In this document: positions 35,928 through 48,856 of the stretch, piece by piece | Position numbering within the stretch: position 1 is the stretch's first letter | Layout of the letters: every line of letters begins with the position of its first letter | Source: Nematostella vectensis | Taxonomy: Eukaryota; Cnidaria; Anthozoa; Actiniaria; Edwardsiidae | DNA: 64,000 nt | NCBI RefSeq assembly: GCF_932526225.1 | Contig: NC_064045.1 | Location: 1,116,001-1,180,000 of the forward strand | Direction: 5' to 3' | Notes under the pieces: model-generated | Told to the model about the DNA's origin: nothing | The model's database searches: none | Seen by the model: the letters and a program-made list of their open reading frames with translations, nothing else | Position numbers and translations under genes: made by a program

Positions 35928-37786
35928 GAGTCTCCAGAGGGACTTTGAAGGCTGTTCCAAAAATGTGCTTATTATACATGTACGACCTACTTTGGGTTTA
36001 GAAGTTTGTGAGAAGTCATTGAATATCTTATTCGGTTTTGATTTATCTGGTGTACTGACTAGTCCTGGTGCAGGTGCCAATGACCAGATTAGAAGAGTTC
36101 TGGGCTCTTGTCAAAGTCGTATTCGTTTTTTATTTTTCGGTGTATTGAATAGTCCACATGGTGTTCTTTGTTAAAGGGAAGTCACAAAACTTCTGGGTTG
36201 GACCGCATATGATACTTCTAAGAGCCTCTCGAAAGAACCAGCCTTATCTAGATTTTTTTGGTCCGTCCTGTCACGCCCAGGGCATGCACAAACACGTGTG
36301 GGCCGCACCCACCATCACTTTTGTAATGATCCCTCTTCCTTATCACAAGTCTGGTACTCTTAACATTATGTGGTGTCATGGAGTAATGTACTCTTACATG
36401 AGAGAGAAAGCGTCTTTTGTTTTAATTTTATATTGAAACCTGTGTCAACAGGTGTAAAGTGTATTAACACTAGCTTTACACCTATAAAATATCAACAACT
36501 ATCTGTGATAGAAGTGGCTGGCGTAATGACAGCTTGGCTTGCTTGAATCTGCCTTGTATTTGGCTAGAACTAGTTCTTTGATCTCGAACGGGTAAAGGGG
36601 CCCATGCAGGTTTTTTTTTTTCACGCTATACACCTTATAATTATAATTGATGTCCATCGCAATCCCTGCTTCCTAAAGTTAGAGCCTAGTGCACCACTGG
36701 AGTCCAATGGACTCCGAGAAATTTAAAAATTCATACTGCTAGTTTTGCCGCTGTTAATTTAACATATACCATTGTCTGGTCTTGCAAATAAATAATAAGA
36801 GATATTTTATACATTTCAATATATACAGAAATACTTTGTATATTAATATAATATAAGAGTCTCCAGAGGGACTTTGAAGGCTGTTCCAAAAATGTGCTTA
36901 TTATACATGTACGACCTACTTTGGGTTTAGAAGTTTGTGAGAAGTCATTGAATATCTTATTCGGTTTTGATTTATCTGGTGTACTGACTAGTCCTGGTGC
37001 AGGTGCCAATGGCCAGATTAAAAGAGTTCTGGGCTCTTGTCAAAGTCGTATTAGTTTTTTTATTTTTCGGTGTATTGAATAGTCCACATGGTGTTCTTTG
37101 TTGAAGGGAAGTCTCAAAACTTCTGGGTTGGACCGCATATGGTACTTCTAAGAGCCTCTCGAGAGAACAAGCCTTATCTAGATTTTTTTGGTCCGTCATG
37201 TCACGCCCAGGGCATGCACAAACACGTGTGGGCCGCACCCACCTTCACTTTTGTAATGGTCCCTCTTCCTTATCACAAGTCTGGTACTCTTAACATTATG
37301 TGGTGTCATGGAGTAATGTACTCTTACATGAGAGAGAAAGCGTCTTTTGTTTTAATTTTATATTGAAACCTGTGTCAACAGGTGTAAAGTGTATTAACAC
37401 TAGCTTTACACCTATAAAATATCAACAACTATCTGTGATAGAAGTGGCTGGCGTAATGACAGCTTGGCTTGCTTGAATCTGCCTTGTATTTGGCTAGAAC
37501 TAGTTCTTTGATCTCGAACGGGTAAAGGGGCCCATGCAGGTTATTTTTTTTCACGATATACACCTTATAATTATAATTGATGTCCATCGCAATCCCTGCT
37601 TCCTAAAGTTAGAGCCTAGTGCACCACTGGAGTCCAATGGACTCCGAGAAATTTAAAAATGCATACTGCTAGTTTTGCCGCTGTTAATTTATCATATACC
37701 ATTGTCTGGTCTCGCAAATAAATAATAAGAGATACATTATATATTTCAATATATACAGAAATACTTTATATATTAATATAATATAA

Positions 37787-40573
37787 GAGTCTCCAGAGGG
37801 ACTTTGAAGGCTGTTCCAAAACTGTGCTTATTATACATGTACGACCTACTTTGGGTTTAGAAGTTTGTGAGAAGTCATTGAATATCTTATTCGGTTTTGA
37901 TTTATCTGGTGTACTGACTAGTCCTGGTGCAGGTGCCAATGACCAGATTAGAAGAGTTCTGGGCTCTTGTCAAAGTCGTATTCGTTTTTTATTTTTCGGT
38001 GTATTGAATAGTCCACATGGTGTTCTTTGTTAAAGGGAAGTCACAAAACTTCTGGGTTGGACCGCATATGATACTTCTAAGAGCCTCTCGAAAGAACCAG
38101 CCTTATCTAGATTTTTTTGGTCCGTCCTGTCACGCCCAGGGCATGCACAAACACGTGTGGGCCGCACCCACCATCACTTTTGTAATGATCCCTCTTCCTT
38201 ATCACAAGTCTGGTACTCTTAACATTATGTGGTGTCATGGGGTAATGTACTCTTACATGAGAGAGAAAGCGTCTTTTGTTTTAATTTTATATTGAAACCT
38301 GTGTCAACAGGTGTAAAGTGTATTAACACTAGCTTTACACCTATAAAATATCAACAACTATCTGTGATAGAAGTGGCTGGCGTAATGACAGCTTGGCTTG
38401 CTTGAATCTGCCTTGTATTTGGCTAGAACTAGTTCTTTGATCTCGAACGGGTAAAGGGGCCCATGCAGGTTTTTTTTTTTCACGCTATACACCTTATAAT
38501 TATAATTGATGTCCATCGCAATCCCTGCTTCCTAAAGTTAGAGCCTAGTGCACCACTGGAGTCCAATGGACTCCGAGAAATTTAAAAATTCATACTGCTA
38601 GTTTTGCCGCTGTTAATTTAACATATACCATTGTCTGGTCTTGCAAATAAATAATAAGAGATATTTTATACATTTCAATATATACAGAAATACTTTGTAT
38701 ATTAATATAATATAAGAGTCTCCAGAGGGACTTTGAAGGCTGTTCCAAAAATGTGCTTATTATACATGTACGACCTACTTTGGGTTTAGAAGTTTGTGAG
38801 AAGTCATTGAATATCTTATTCGGTTTTGATTTATCTGGTGTACTGACTAGTCCTGGTGCAGGTGCCAATGGCCAGATTAGAAGAGTTCTGGGCTCTTGTC
38901 AAAGTCGTATTAGTTTTTTTATTTTTCGGTGTATTGAATAGTCCACATAGTGTTCTTTGTTGAAGGGAAGTCTCAAAACTTCTGGGTTGGACCGCATATG
39001 GTACTTCTAAGAGCCTCTCGAGAGAACAAGCCTTATCTAGATTTTTTTGGTCAGTCCTGTCACGCCCAGGGCATGCACAAACACGTGTGGGCCTCACCCC
39101 CCATCACTTTTGTAATGGTCCCTCTTCCTTATCACAAGTCTGCTACTCATAACATTATGTGGTGTCATGGAGTAATGTACTCTTACATGAGAGAGAAAGC
39201 GTCTTTTGTTTTAATTTTATATTGAAACCTGAGTCAACAGGTGTAAAGTGTATTAACACTAGCTTTACACCTGTAAAATATCAGCAACTATCTGTGATAG
39301 AAGTGGCTGGCGTAAAGACAGCTTGGCTTGCTTGAATCTCTGCCTTGTATTTGGATAGAACTAGTTCTTTGATCTCGAACGGGTAAAGGGGCCCATGCAG
39401 GTTATTTTTTTTCACGATATACACCTTATAATTATAATTGATGTCCATCGCAATCCCTGCTTCCTAAAGTTAGAGCCTAGTGCACCACTGGAGTCCAATG
39501 GACTCCGAGAAATTTAAAAATGCATACTGCTAGTTTTGCCGCTGTTAATTTATCATATACCATTGTCTGGTCTCGCAAATAAATAATAAGAGATACATTA
39601 TATATTTCAATATATACAGAAATACTTTATATATTAATATAATATAAGAGTCTCCAGAGGGACTTTGAAGGCTGTTCCAAAACTGTGCTTATTATACATG
39701 TACGACCTACTTTGGGTTTAGAAGTTTGTGAGAAGTCATTGAATATCTTATTCGGTTTTGATTCTCTGGTTACTGACAAGTCCTGGTGCAGGTGCTAATG
39801 GCCAGATTAGAAGAGTTTTTGGCTCTTGTCAAAGTCGTATTCGTTTTTTTTTTTCGGTGTTTTGAATAGTCCACATGGTGTTCTTTGTTGAAGGGAAGTC
39901 TCAAAACTTCTGGGTTGGACCGCATGTGGTACTTCTAAGAGCCTCTCGAGAGAACAAGCCTTATCTAGATTTTTTTGGTCCGTCCTGTCACGCCCAGGGC
40001 ATGCACAAACACGTGTGGGCCGCACCCACCATCACTTTTGTAATGGTCCCTCTTCCTTATCACAAGTCTAGTACTCTTAACATTATGTGGTGTCATGGAG
40101 TAATGTACTCTTACATGAGAGAGAAAGCGTCTTTTGTTTTAATTTTATATTGAAACCTGTGTCAACAGGTGTAAAGTGTATGAACACTAGCTTTACACCT
40201 ATAAAATATCAACAACTATCTGTGATAGAAGTGTCTGGCGTAATGACAGCTTGGCTTGCTTGAATCTGCCTTGTATTTGGCTAGAACTAGTTCTTTGATC
40301 TCGAACGGGTAAAGGGGCCCATGCAGGTTATTTTTTTTCACGATATACACCTTATAATTATAATTGATGTCCATCGCAATCCCTGCTTCCTAAAGTTAGA
40401 GCCTAGTGCACCACTGGAGTCCAATGGACTCCGAGAAATTTAAAAATGCATACTGCTAGTTTTGCCGCTGTTAATTTATCATATACCATTGTCTGGTCTC
40501 GCAAATAAATAATAAGAGATACATTATATATTTCAATATATACAGAAATACTTTATATATTAATATAATATAA
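37787..40573 (+). repeat. Units 38-40: A-prime, D, B/A hybrid
   Basis: Unit 38 is an A-prime copy with 'catggggtaatg'. Unit 39 is class D with 'ggtcagtcctg', matching unit 33. Unit 40 is class B to 'aacaagcc' (near 39956) and class A from 'ccgcaccc' (near 40021), again switching inside the GC-rich core, with private 'gagtttttggc' and 'gtatgaacac'. Confidence 0.93.
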
Positions 40574-43500
40574 GAGTCTCCAGAGGGACTTTGAAGGCTG
40601 TTCCAAAACTGTGCTTATTATACATGTACGACCTACTTTGGGTTTAGAAGTTTGTGAGAAGTCATTGAATATCTTATTCGGTTTTGATTTATCTGGTGTA
40701 CTGACTAGTCCTGGTGCAGGTGCCAATGACCAGATTAGAAGAGTTCTGGGCTCTTGTCAAAGTCGTATTCGTTTTTTATTTTTCGGTGTATTGAATAGTC
40801 CACATGGTGTTCTTTGTTAAAGGGAAGTCACAAAACTTCTGGGTTGGACCGCATATGATACTTCTAAGAGCCTCTCGAAAGAACCAGCCTTATCTAGATT
40901 TTTTTGGTCCGTCCTGTCACGCCCAGGGCATGCACAAACACGTGTGGGCCGCACCCACCATCACTTTTGTAATGATCCCTCTTCCTTATCACAAGTCTGG
41001 TACTCTTAACATTATGTGGTGTCATGGAGTAATGTACTCTTACATGAGAGAGAAAGCGTCTTTTGTTTTAATTTTATATTGAAACCTGTGTCAACAGGTG
41101 TAAAGTGTATTAACACTAGCTTTACACCTATAAAATATCAACAACTATCTGTGATAGAAGTGGCTGGCGTAATGACAGCTTGGCTTGCTTGAATCTGCCT
41201 TGTATTTGGCTAGAACTAGTTCTTTGATCTCGAACGGGTAAAGGGGCCCATGCAGGTTTTTTTTTCACGCTATACACCTTATAATTATAATTGATGTCCA
41301 TCGCAATCCCTGCTTCCTAAAGTTAGAGCCTAGTGCACCACTGGAGTCCAATGGACTCCGAGAAATTTAAAAATGCATACTGCTAGTTTTGCCGCTGTTA
41401 ATTTATCATATACCATTGTCTGGTCTCGCAAATAAATAATAAGAGATACATTATATATTTCAATATATACAGAAATACTTTATATATTAATATAATATAA
41501 GAGTCTCCAGAGGGACTTTGAAGGCTGTTCCAAAACTGTGCTTATTATACATGTACGACCTACTTTGGGTTTAGAAGTTTGTGAGAAGTCATTGAATATC
41601 TTATTCGGTTTTGATTCTCTGGTTACTGACAAGTCCTGGTGCAGGTGCCAATGGCCAGATTAGAAGAATTCTGGGCTCTTGTCAAAGTCGTATTCGTTTT
41701 TTTTTTCTGTGTTTTGAATAGTCCACATGGTGTTCTTTGTTGAAGGGAAGTCTCAAAACTTCTGGGTTGGACCGCATGTGGTACTTCTAAGAGCCTCTCG
41801 AGAGAACAAGCCTTATCTAGATTTTTTTGGTCCGTCCTGTCACGCCCAGGGCATGCACAAACACGTGTGGGCACCAACCCCTATCACTTTTGTAATGGTC
41901 CTTCTTCCCTATCACAAGTCTGCTACTCATAACATTATGTGGTGTCATGGAGTAATGTACTCTAACATGAGAGAGAAAGCGTCTTTTGTTTTAATTTTAT
42001 ATTGAAACCTGTGTCAACAGGTGTAAAGTGTATTAACACTAGCTTTACACCTGTAAAATATCAGCAACTATCTGTGATAGAAGTGGCTGGCGTAATGACA
42101 GCTTGGCTTGCTTGAATCTCTGCCTTGTATTTGGCTAGAACTAGTTCTTTGATCTCGAACGGGTAAAGGGGCCCATGCAGGTTATTTTTTTTCACGATAT
42201 ACACCTTATAATTATAATTGATGTCCATCGCAATCCCTGCTTCCTAAATTTAGAGCCTAGTGCACCACTGGAGTCCAATGGACTCCGTGAAATTAAAAAA
42301 TTCATACTGCTAGTTTTGCCGCTGTTAATTTAACATATACCATTGTCTGGTCTTGCAAATAAATAATAAGAGATACTTTATACATTTCAATATATACAGA
42401 AATACTTTATATATTAATATAATATAAGAGTCTCCAGAGGGACTTTGAAGGCTGTTCCAAAAATGTGCATTTTATACATGTACGACCTACTTTGGGTTTA
42501 GAAGTTTGTGAGAAGTCATTGAATATCTTATTCGGTTTTGATTTATCTGGTGTACTGACTAGTCCTGGTGCAGGTGCCAATGGCCAGATTAGAAGAGTTC
42601 TGGGCTCTTGTCAAAGTCGTATTCGTTTTTTATTTTTCGGTGTATTGAATAGTCCACATGGTGTTCTTTGTTAAAGGGAAGTCTCAAAACTTCTGGGTTG
42701 GACCGCATATGGTACTTCTAAGAGCCTCTCGAGAGAACCAGCTTTATCTAGATTTTTTTGGTCCGTCCTGTCACGCCCAGGGCATGCACAAACACGTGTG
42801 GGCCGCACCCACCTTCACTTTTGTAATGGTCCCTCTTCCTTATCACAAGTCTGGTACTCTTAACATTATGTGGTGTCATGGAGTAATGTACTCTTACATG
42901 AGAGAGAAAGCGTCTTTTGTTTTAATTTTATATTGAAACCTGAGTCAACAGGTGTAAAGTGTATTAACACTAGCTGTACACCTGTAAAATATCAGCAACT
43001 ATCTGTGCTAGAAGTGGCTGGCGTAAAGACAGCTTGGCTTGCTTGAATCTCTGCCTTGTATTTGGATAGAACTAGTTCTTTGATCTCGAACGGGTAAAGG
43101 GGCCCATGCAGGTTATTTTTTTTTCACGATATACACCTTATAATTATAATTGATGTCCATCGCAATCCCTGCTTCCTAAAGTTAGAGCCTAGTGCACCAC
43201 TGGAGTCCAATGGACTCCGAAAAATTTAAAAATTCATACTGCTAGTTTTGCCGCTTTTAATTTAACATATACCATTGTCTGGTCTTGCAAATAAATAATA
43301 AGAGATACTTTATACATTTCAATATATACAGAAATACTTTATATATTAATATAATATAAGAGTCTCCAGAGGGACTTTGAAGGCTGTTCCAAAACTGTGC
43401 TTATTATACATGTACGACCTACTTTGGGTTTAGAAGTATGTGAGAAGTCATTGAATATCTTATTCGGTTTTGATTCTCTGGTTACTGACAAGTCCTGGTG

Positions 43501-45180
43501 CAGGTGCTAATGGCCAGATTAGAAGAGTTCTGGGCTCTTGTCAAAGTCGTATTCGTTTTTTATTTTTCGGTGTATTGAATAGTCCACATGGTGTTCTTTG
43601 TTAAAGGGAAGTCTCAAAACTTCTGGGTTGGACCGCATATGGTACTTCTAAGAGCCTCTCGAGAGAACCAGCCTTATCTAGATTTTTTTGGTCCGTCCTG
43701 TCACGCCCAGGGCATGCACAAACACGTATGGGCCCCACCCACCATCACTTTTGTAATGGTCCCTCTTCCTTATCACAAGTCTGGTACTCTTAACATTATG
43801 TGGTTTCATGGAGTAATGTACTCTTACATGAGAGAGAAAGCGTCTTTTGTTTTAATTTTATATTGAAACCTGTGTCAACAGGTGTAAAGTGTATTAACAC
43901 TAGCTTTACACCTATAAAATATCAACAACTATCTGTGATAGAAGTGGCTGGCGTAATGACAGCTTGGCTTGCTTGAATCTGTCTTGTATTTGGCTAGAAC
44001 TAGTTCTTTGATCTCGAACGGGTAAAGGGGCCCATGCAGGTTATTTTTTTTCACGATATACACCTTATAATTATAATTGATGTCCATCGCAATCCCTGCT
44101 TCCTAAAGTTAGAGCCTAGTGCACCACTGGAGTCCAATGGACTCCGAGAAATTTAAAAATGCATACTGCTAGTTTTGCCGCTGTTAATTTATCATATACC
44201 ATTGTCTGGTCTCGCAAATAAATAATAAGAGATACATTATATATTTCAATATATACAGAAATACTTTATATATTAATATAATATAAGAGTCTCCAGAGGG
44301 ACTTTGAAGGCTGTTCCAAAACTGTGCTTATTATACATGTACGACCTACTTTGGGTTTAGAAGTTTGTGAGAAGTCATTGAATATCTTATTCGGTTTTGA
44401 TACTCTGGTTACTGACAAGTCCTGGTGCAGGTGCTAATGGCCAGATTTGAAGAGTTCTGGGCTCTTGTCAAAGTCGTATTCGTTTTTTTTTTTTTTTCTG
44501 TGTTTTGAATAGTCCACATGGTGTTCTTTGTTGAAGGGAAGTCTCAAAACTTCTGGGTTGGACCGCATGTGGTACTTCTAAGAGCCTCTCGAGAGAACAA
44601 GCCTTATCTAGATTTTTTTGGTCCGTCCTGTCACGCCCAGGGCATGCACAAACACGTGTGGGCACCAACCCCTATCACTTTTGTAATGGTCCTTCTTCCC
44701 TATCACAAGTCTGCTACTCATAACATTATGTGGTGTCATGGAGTAATGTACTCTAACATGAGAGAGAAAGCGTCTTTTGTTTTAATTTTATATTGAAATC
44801 TGTGTCAACAGGTGTAAAGTGTATTAACACTAGCTTTACACCTGTAAAATATCAGCAACTATCTGTGATAGAAGTGGCTGGCGTAATGACAGCTTGGCTT
44901 GCTTGAATCTCGGGTAAAGGGGCCCATGCAGGTTATTTTTTTTTTAACGATATACACCTTATAATTATAATTGATGTCCATCGCAATCCCTGCTTCCTAA
45001 AGATAGAGCCTAGTGCACCACTGGAGTCCAATGGACTCCGTGAAATTTAAAAATGCATACCGCTAGTTTTGCCGCTGTTAATTTATCATATACCATTGTC
45101 TGGTCTCGCAAATAAATAATAAGAGATACATTATATATTTCAATAAATACAGAAATACTTTATATATTAATATAATATAA
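40574..45180 (+). repeat. Units 41-45, pentameric higher-order repeat, full copy
   Basis: Order is A-prime, B, A (with 'gtgcattttatac'), A-type with 'cacgtatgggcccc', B short form with long poly-T. Markers that prove the duplication of this block include 'cctaaatttagagcc' and 'gaaattaaaaaattc' at the end of unit 42, and 'gatactctggttac' with 'cagatttgaagag' in unit 45. Unit 43 ends with 'tagctgtacacc', which weakens the usual hairpin. Confidence 0.93.
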
Positions 45181-48100
45181 GAGTCTCCAGAGGGACTTTG
45201 AAGGCTGTTCCAAAACTGTGCTTATTATACATGTACGACCTACTTTGGGTTTAGAAGTTTGTGAGAAGTCATTGAATATCTTATTCGGTTTTGATTTATC
45301 TGGTGTACTGACTAGTCCTGGTGCAGGTGCCAATGACCAGATTAGAAGAGTTCTGGGCTCTTGTCAAAGTCGTATTCGTTTTTTATTTTTCGGTGTATTG
45401 AATAGTCCACATGGTGTTCTTTGTTAAAGGGAAGTCACAAAACTTCTGGGTTGGACCGCATATGATACTTCTAAGAGCCTCTCGAAAGAACCAGCCTTAT
45501 CTAGATTTTTTTGGTCCGTCCTGTCACGCCCAGGGCATGCACAAACACGTGTGGGCCGCACCCACCATCACTTTTGTAATGATCCCTCTTCCTTATCACA
45601 AGTCTGGTACTCTTAACATTATGTGGTGTCATGGAGTAATGTACTCTTACATGAGAGAGAAAGCGTCTTTTGTTTTAATTTTATATTGAAACCTGTGTCA
45701 ACAGGTGTAAAGTGTATTAACACTAGCTTTACACCTATAAAATATCAACAACTATCTGTGATAGAAGTGGCTGGCGTAATGACAGCTTGGCTTGCTTGAA
45801 TCTGCCTTGTATTTGGCTAGAACTAGTTCTTTGATCTCGAACGGGTAAGAGGGGCCCATGCAGGTTTTTTTTTTCACGCTATACACCTTATAATTATAAT
45901 TGATGTCCATCGCAATCCCTGCTTCCTAAAGTTAGAGCCTAGTGCACCACTGGAGTCCAATGGACTCCGAGAAATTTAAAAATGCATACTGCTAGTTTTG
46001 CCGCTGTTAATTTATCATATACCATTGTCTGGTCTCGCAAATAAATAATAAGAGATACATTATATATTTCAATATATACAGAAATACTTTATATATTAAT
46101 ATAATATAAGAGTCTCCAGAGGGACTTTGAAGGCTGTTCCAAAACTGTGCTTATTATACATGTACGACCTACTTTGGGTTTAGAAGTTTGTGAGAAGTCA
46201 TTGAATATCTTATTCGGTTTTGATTCTCTGGTTACTGACAAGTCCTGGTGCAGGTGCCAATGGCCAGATTAGAAGAATTCTGGGCTCTTGTCAAAGTCGT
46301 ATTCGTTTTTTTTTTCTGTGTTTTGAATAGTCCACATGGTGTTCTTTGTTGAAGGGAAGTCTCAAAACTTCTGGGTTGGACCGCATGTGGTACTTCTAAG
46401 AGCCTCTCGAGAGAACAAGCCTTATCTAGATTTTTTTGGTCCGTCCTGTCACGCCCAGGGCATGCACAAACACGTGTGGGCACCAACCCCTATCACTTTT
46501 GTAATGGTCCTTCTTCCCTATCACAAGTCTGCTACTCATAACATTATGTGGTGTCATGGAGTAATGTACTCTAACATGAGAGAGAAAGCGTCTTTTGTTT
46601 TAATTTTATATTGAAACCTGTGTCAACAGGTGTAAAGTGTATTAACACTAGCTTTACACCTGTAAAATATCAGCAACTATCTGTGATAGAAGTGGCTGGC
46701 GTAATGACAGCTTGGCTTGCTTGAATCTCTGCCTTGTATTTGGCTAGAACTAGTTCTTTGATCTCGAACGGGTAAAGGGGCCCATGCAGGTTATTTTTTT
46801 TCACGATATACACCTTATAATTATAATTGATGTCCATCGCAATCCCTGCTTCCTAAATTTAGAGCCTAGTGCACCACTGGAGTCCAATGGACTCCGTGAA
46901 ATTAAAAAATTCATACTGCTAGTTTTGCCGCTGTTAATTTAACATATACCATTGTCTGGTCTTGCAAATAAATAATAAGAGATACTTTATACATTTCAAT
47001 ATATACAGAAATACTTTATATATTAATATAATATAAGAGTCTCCAGAGGGACTTTGAAGGCTGTTCCAAAAATGTGCATTTTATACATGTACGACCTACT
47101 TTGGGTTTAGAAGTTTGTGAGAAGTCATTGAATATCTTATTCGGTTTTGATTTATCTGGTGTACTGACTAGTCCTGGTGCAGGTGCCAATGGCCAGATTA
47201 GAAGAGTTCTGGGCTCTTGTCAAAGTCGTATTCGTTTTTTATTTTTCGGTGTATTGAATAGTCCACATGGTGTTCTTTGTTAAAGGGAAGTCTCAAAACT
47301 TCTGGGTTGGACCGCATATGGTACTTCTAAGAGCCTCTCGAGAGAACCAGCCTTATCTAGATTTTTTTGGTCCGTCCTGTCACGCCCAGGGCATGCACAA
47401 ACACGTATGGGCCCCACCCACCATCACTTTTGTAATGGTCCCTCTTCCTTATCACAAGTCTGGTACTCTTAACATTATGTGGTGTCATGGAGTAATGTAC
47501 TCTTACATGAGAGAGAAAGCGTCTTTTGTTTTAATTTTATATTGAAACCTGTGTCAACAGGTGTAAAGTGTATTAACACTAGCTTTACACCTATAAAATA
47601 TCAACAACTATCTGTGATAGAAGTGGCTGGCGTAATGACAGCTTGGCTTGCTTGAATCTGTCTTGTATTTGGCTAGAACTAGTTCTTTGATCTCGAACGG
47701 GTAAAGGGGCCCATGCAGGTTATTTTTTTTCACGATATACACCTTATAATTATAATTGATGTCCATCGCAATCCCTGCTTCCTAAAGTTAGAGCCTAGTG
47801 CACCACTGGAGTCCAATGGACTCCGAGAAATCTAAAAATGCATACTGCTAGTTTTGCCGCTGTTAATTTATCATATACCATTGTCTGGTCTCGCAAATAA
47901 ATAATAAGAGATACATTATATATTTCAATATATACAGAAATACTTTATATATTAATATAATATAAGAGTCTCCAGAGGGACTTTGAAGGCTGTTCCAAAA
48001 CTGTGCTTATTATACATGTACGACCTACTTTGGGTTTAGAAGTTTGTGAGAAGTCATTGAATATCTTATTCGGTTTTGATACTCTGGTTACTGACAAGTC

Positions 48101-48856
48101 CTGGTGCAGGTGCTAATGGCCAGATTTGAAGAGTTCTGGGCTCTTGTCAAAGTCGTATTCGTTTTTTTTTTTTTTCTGTGTTTTGAATAGTCCACATGGT
48201 GTTCTTTGTTGAAGGGAAGTCTCAAAACTTCTGGGTTGGACCGCATGTGGTACTTCTAAGAGCCTCTCGAGAGAACAAGCCTTATCTAGATTTTTTTGGT
48301 CCGTCCTGTCACGCCCAGGGCATGCACAAACACGTGTGGGCACCAACCCCTATCACTTTTGTAATGGTCCTTCTTCCCTATCACAAGTCTGCTACTCATA
48401 ACATTATGTGGTGTCATGGAGTAATGTACTCTAACATGAGAGAGAAAGCGTCTTTTGTTTTAATTTTATATTGAAATCTGTGTCAACAGGTGTAAAGTGT
48501 ATTAACACTAGCTTTACACCTGTAAAATATCAGCAACTATCTGTGATAGAAGTGGCTGGCGTAATGACAGCTTGGCTTGCTTGAATCTCGGGTAAAGGGG
48601 CCCATGCAGGTTATTTTTTTTCACGATATACACCTTATAATTATAATTGATGTCCATCGCAATCCCTGCTTCCTAAAGATAGAGCCTAGTGCACCACTGG
48701 AGTCCAATGGACTCCGTGAAATTTAAAAATGCATACCGCTAGTTTTGCCGCTGTTAATTTATCATATACCATTGTCTGGTCTCGCAAATAAATAATAAGA
48801 GATACATTATATATTTCAATAAATACAGAAATACTTTATATGTTAATATAATATAA
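45181..48856 (+). repeat. Units 46-49, same higher-order repeat with one unit lost
   Basis: A-prime, B and the 'gtgcattttatac' unit recur 4609 bp after units 42-43 (41501/46110, 42428/47037). The last B unit recurs only 3679 bp after unit 45 (44287/47966), so exactly one 930-bp unit is missing. Unit 48 explains this: its left part is unit 43 and its right part ('cacgtatgggcccc') is unit 44, a fusion of two neighbours. Confidence 0.93.

Larger units (their letters stand above)
34072..37786 (+). repeat. Units 34-37, tetrameric higher-order repeat, copy 2
   Basis: Repeats the B, A, A-prime, D order of 30355-34071 with the same private variants. The fourth unit (37) is a hybrid. It is class D up to 'aacaagcc' (near 37168) and class A, unit-35-like, from 'ccgtcatgtcacg' (near 37193) onward. 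Confidence 0.94.
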
